Assembly: GCA_020628815.1 (NCBI GenBank)
Contig: JAHDEN010000023.1
Coordinates: forward strand, 1 to 48,814
Direction of reading: 5' to 3'
Length of the DNA stretch: 48,814 bases
Source: Chloroflexota bacterium
GTDB taxonomy: Bacteria; Chloroflexota; Anaerolineae; Promineifilales; Promineifilaceae
Both the position numbers and the translations under genes were made by a program. Below the pieces are notes generated by a model. The model did not search any database, was not told where the DNA came from, and was given only the letters and a program-made list of their open reading frames with translations. The first letter of the stretch is position 1; every line of letters begins with the position of its first letter. Of the stretch, positions 46,632-48,814 are shown piece after piece.

Positions 46632-48814
46632 TTAGCCTTCATAAGCGGCCAACTTGTCAGCCAACTCTTTCAGTTTCGCCTGCGCTTTTTTATGCACCAC
46701 GTCAGCCTTTTCACCCAACATCACTTCGATCCCTTCATCAATCGTTTCAACCGCCCAAAGATGGAATTTGCCAGCCTTCACAGCCTCAACAACCTCATCT
46801 CGCAGCATCAGATCTGCCACATTCGAGGCCGGGATCATCGCCCCTTGATCACCCGTCAACCCTTGATCTAGGCAAACTTCATACCACCCTTCCACTTTTT
46901 CCGTAGCACCACCAATCGCCTGAACCTCACCATACTGGTTCACCGAGCCGGTAACAGCGATATTTTGTTTGATTGGGATGCCCGTTAGGCTTGAAAGCAG
47001 CGCATACAGCTCGGTTGAGGATGCACTATCCCCATCTACTCCGCCGTAATTTTGCTCAAACGTAATTTGGGCGCTTAACGACAGTGGGTGATCGGTTGCA
47101 TATTGGCCACCTAAGTAGCCGGTCAAAATCAGCACCCCTTTGTTGTGGATGGCGCCCGCCATGTTAACCTCGCGATCAATCGCCACAACACCTTTTTTGC
47201 CCACGTAGGTCCGCACGGTTAAGCGTGATGGATGACCAAAGGCGTAATCCCCAATTTGGGATACGGCCAGCCCGTTGATTTGGCCTACCTTTTCACCTTT
47301 TACCTGCAACAGCTGCTTGTTGTCGAGCACACCCTCTCGCATCCGGTTTTCGATCCGGTTGCGCATGTAGTTACGGGTTTGGATCGCTTTGTTCACATCG
47401 GCCGCCGTGACCTGCTTCGGTTTTGATTTTCCGGCCCAATAATTCGCCTCGGTCATCAAATCAGTAATGTCGCCAAATTTAGTGCTCAGCCGTTTTTGGG
47501 TGCCTGCCAAGCGTGATCCGTACTCGATCAGTTTCCCAATCGCACTCCGGTCAAACGGCCGCAGCGCTTTTTCTTGGATGCGTGCCGCAATAAATGTGGC
47601 GTACTCCATCTCGTTGTCGGCTGTGCGCTCAATCGTCTGGTCGAAATCCGCCATCACTTTAAAAATTGAGTCAAAGTCTTCATCCAGACCGGCTAATTGA
47701 TAGTAAAGCGACGGTGGTCCGATCAAAATAACTTTGACATCGAGCGGGATCGGTTGCGGGTCGAGCGTGCGTGTGGCTGCTCCTCCCCGTATCGCCGGGT
47801 CATCCGGCCGGACCGCGTTCCCCAGCAACGCCCGTTTTAACGCTTCATACGACATCGGCGTGGCAAACAGATCACGAGCGCGTAAAACAAGATAGCCACC
47901 GTTGGCCTTATGCAATGCGCCCGGCCGCAACAGTGTAAAATCTGTCACAACCGCACCACCCGGCCGACCCTCGTGCTCAACCCGCCCCATTAGTCGGGGC
48001 AAAGATGGATCGTATTCGACAATCACAGGTGCTCGCTCGCTTAACTTGTGATCAATAATCACATTGATCTTGTAGCGGCGGAACCATTCTTCCGGAATCT
48101 GATTTTGAGGCGGTTGCCCTTCAGCTGCGGCCGCCTGTTGAAATACCCCGATATTTTTCAAAATATCTTCACGCACGTTTGAAAAATAATCAGCTAAAAC
48201 CTCGATCTCTTTGAACTGATCTTTGAGCTCATCAATCGCCACATCTACCACAGATGCACCAACCCGCTGAACCAGCTCTTCCATCCGATCTTGGGCCGAG
48301 TTTTGAATCTCACGGGCTGCATACATCACATCGGCTAACTCTTTTTCAAGTTTGTTTTGCAGCTCGCGCCAAGCCTCTTGCTCTGCCTCAGACAGCGCAT
48401 TAAACGCCTCAGGGTCTATCGGTTGCCCCTCTTTTGTTGGCACAATCCTAAACCCTTCAGGCGTTTGCATCACCGCCGCCCCTTGCGAGTTGGCCTGCCG
48501 TTGGAAAACGGTAAACAGCTGGGTCCGCTCAGCCTCAAGCTGTTGGCGCATGGCTAGCGCTTCGTTGCGGAACTGCTCGTTATCAAACGCACGGGCCAGT
48601 TCGGTGCGCAAACGACCAACTGTTTCGTCCAGTGTGTCGCGTAAACGGCACCCTTCACCGGCTGGCAATTCTAACGTGATGGGGGAATGGGGAGATTGAA
48701 AATTATTCACATAAACCCAATCATTTGGGATCGGCTGGTCATCAATCCGCCCCTCAATGTATTTTTGGATGGTGGTGGTTCGGCCGGTGCCTGACTCGCC
48801 CAACACAAAAATGT
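46632..48814 (-). CDS. Lon-related AAA protease, N-terminus outside the window
   Basis: The frame is open to the right edge (IFVLGESGTGRTT at 48812-48774), so the start lies beyond the window. About 727 residues are visible. The Walker A segment GESGTGR has Arg where Lys is usual, which I recall as typical of the Lon-related (AAA_32/LonB-like) family rather than a defect. A coiled-coil insertion (about residues 60-185) precedes the sensor region (GGYLVLRARDL). The C-terminal S16 protease domain has the catalytic Ser in GGVDGDSASSTE and Lys in GGATEKVEGW. It is an ATP-dependent protease, probably for damaged or regulatory proteins. The GTG at 48806 is internal. Confidence 0.9.
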   Translation of the reverse strand, partial: IFVLGESGTGRTTTIQKYIEGRIDDQPIPNDWVYVNNFQSPHSPITLELPAGEGCRLRDTLDETVGRLRTELARAFDNEQFRNEALAMRQQLEAERTQLFTVFQRQANSQGAAVMQTPEGFRIVPTKEGQPIDPEAFNALSEAEQEAWRELQNKLEKELADVMYAAREIQNSAQDRMEELVQRVGASVVDVAIDELKDQFKEIEVLADYFSNVREDILKNIGVFQQAAAAEGQPPQNQIPEEWFRRYKINVIIDHKLSERAPVIVEYDPSLPRLMGRVEHEGRPGGAVVTDFTLLRPGALHKANGGYLVLRARDLFATPMSYEALKRALLGNAVRPDDPAIRGGAATRTLDPQPIPLDVKVILIGPPSLYYQLAGLDEDFDSIFKVMADFDQTIERTADNEMEYATFIAARIQEKALRPFDRSAIGKLIEYGSRLAGTQKRLSTKFGDITDLMTEANYWAGKSKPKQVTAADVNKAIQTRNYMRNRIENRMREGVLDNKQLLQVKGEKVGQINGLAVSQIGDYAFGHPSRLTVRTYVGKKGVVAIDREVNMAGAIHNKGVLILTGYLGGQYATDHPLSLSAQITFEQNYGGVDGDSASSTELYALLSSLTGIPIKQNIAVTGSVNQYGEVQAIGGATEKVEGWYEVCLDQGLTGDQGAMIPASNVADLMLRDEVVEAVKAGKFHLWAVETIDEGIEVMLGEKADVVHKKAQAKLKELADKLAAYEG

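Overview
The window looks like a chromosomal segment of a member of the Chloroflexota, most likely Anaerolineae or a related class. Pointers are a 1,063-residue SARP-type regulator (BTAD, STAND ATPase, TPR), a second NB-ARC gene, lipoproteins with long Pro/Thr linkers, several GT-C glycosyltransferase-like membrane proteins, a giant alpha-2-macroglobulin and a C-terminal tail of the YLPxVxRN type. Composition is close to 50% GC with a striking excess of the word CGGCCG. I see no rRNA, tRNA, CRISPR array, prophage or complete insertion sequence. This assignment is inference; no marker gene is present.

Layout. 1-4786: an inositol-monophosphatase-like gene cut by the window edge, a secreted cadherin-like protein, a helical-repeat protein, a membrane protein, and on the opposite strand a protein with a death-like effector-associated N-terminus. 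4787-11249: hairpin-rich repeat, then a 2,039-residue alpha-2-macroglobulin lipoprotein that has lost its thioester motif. 11405-14587: TetR regulator and a coupled pair, HTH-NB-ARC ATPase plus TPR protein. 14924-26606: ATP-dependent PEP carboxykinase, then an envelope cluster of a GT4 glycosyltransferase, two GT-C membrane enzymes with a shared C-terminal domain, and two tail-anchored surface proteins. 26607-30488: a regulatory island with an IR-bounded element, a cluster of GTCTCA motifs, a previously uncalled 40-residue secreted peptide gene, a 27-bp perfect palindromic terminator and the convergent SARP regulator. 30704-36060: M20 amidohydrolase, LVIVD beta-propeller lipoprotein, cold-shock/DUF1294 protein, a hairpin-array element with a 20-bp direct repeat, SRPBCC and DUF1330 proteins. 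36183-42513: a tightly packed four-gene operon. 43012-45809: tandem MmgE/PrpD genes. 45810-48814: hairpin element, small membrane protein and a Lon-like protease cut by the window edge.

The best candidate for an undescribed system is the operon at 42513-36183. It joins a membrane receptor with a periplasmic sensor and a class III cyclase fold whose metal, transition-state Asn and Arg positions are all replaced, an MscS channel with a cyclic-nucleotide-binding fold whose phosphate-binding residues also look replaced, and two orphan substrate-binding lipoproteins without any transporter. The second candidate is the small secreted peptide lying tail-to-tail with a TPR-containing transcription factor, behind six copies of one hexamer arranged as dyads.

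At the scale of the whole window, nine or more arrays of degenerate 7-bp units occur between genes, across start codons and inside coding regions, and several genes have a -10 box 6-8 nt before the start codon, as expected for leaderless mRNAs.
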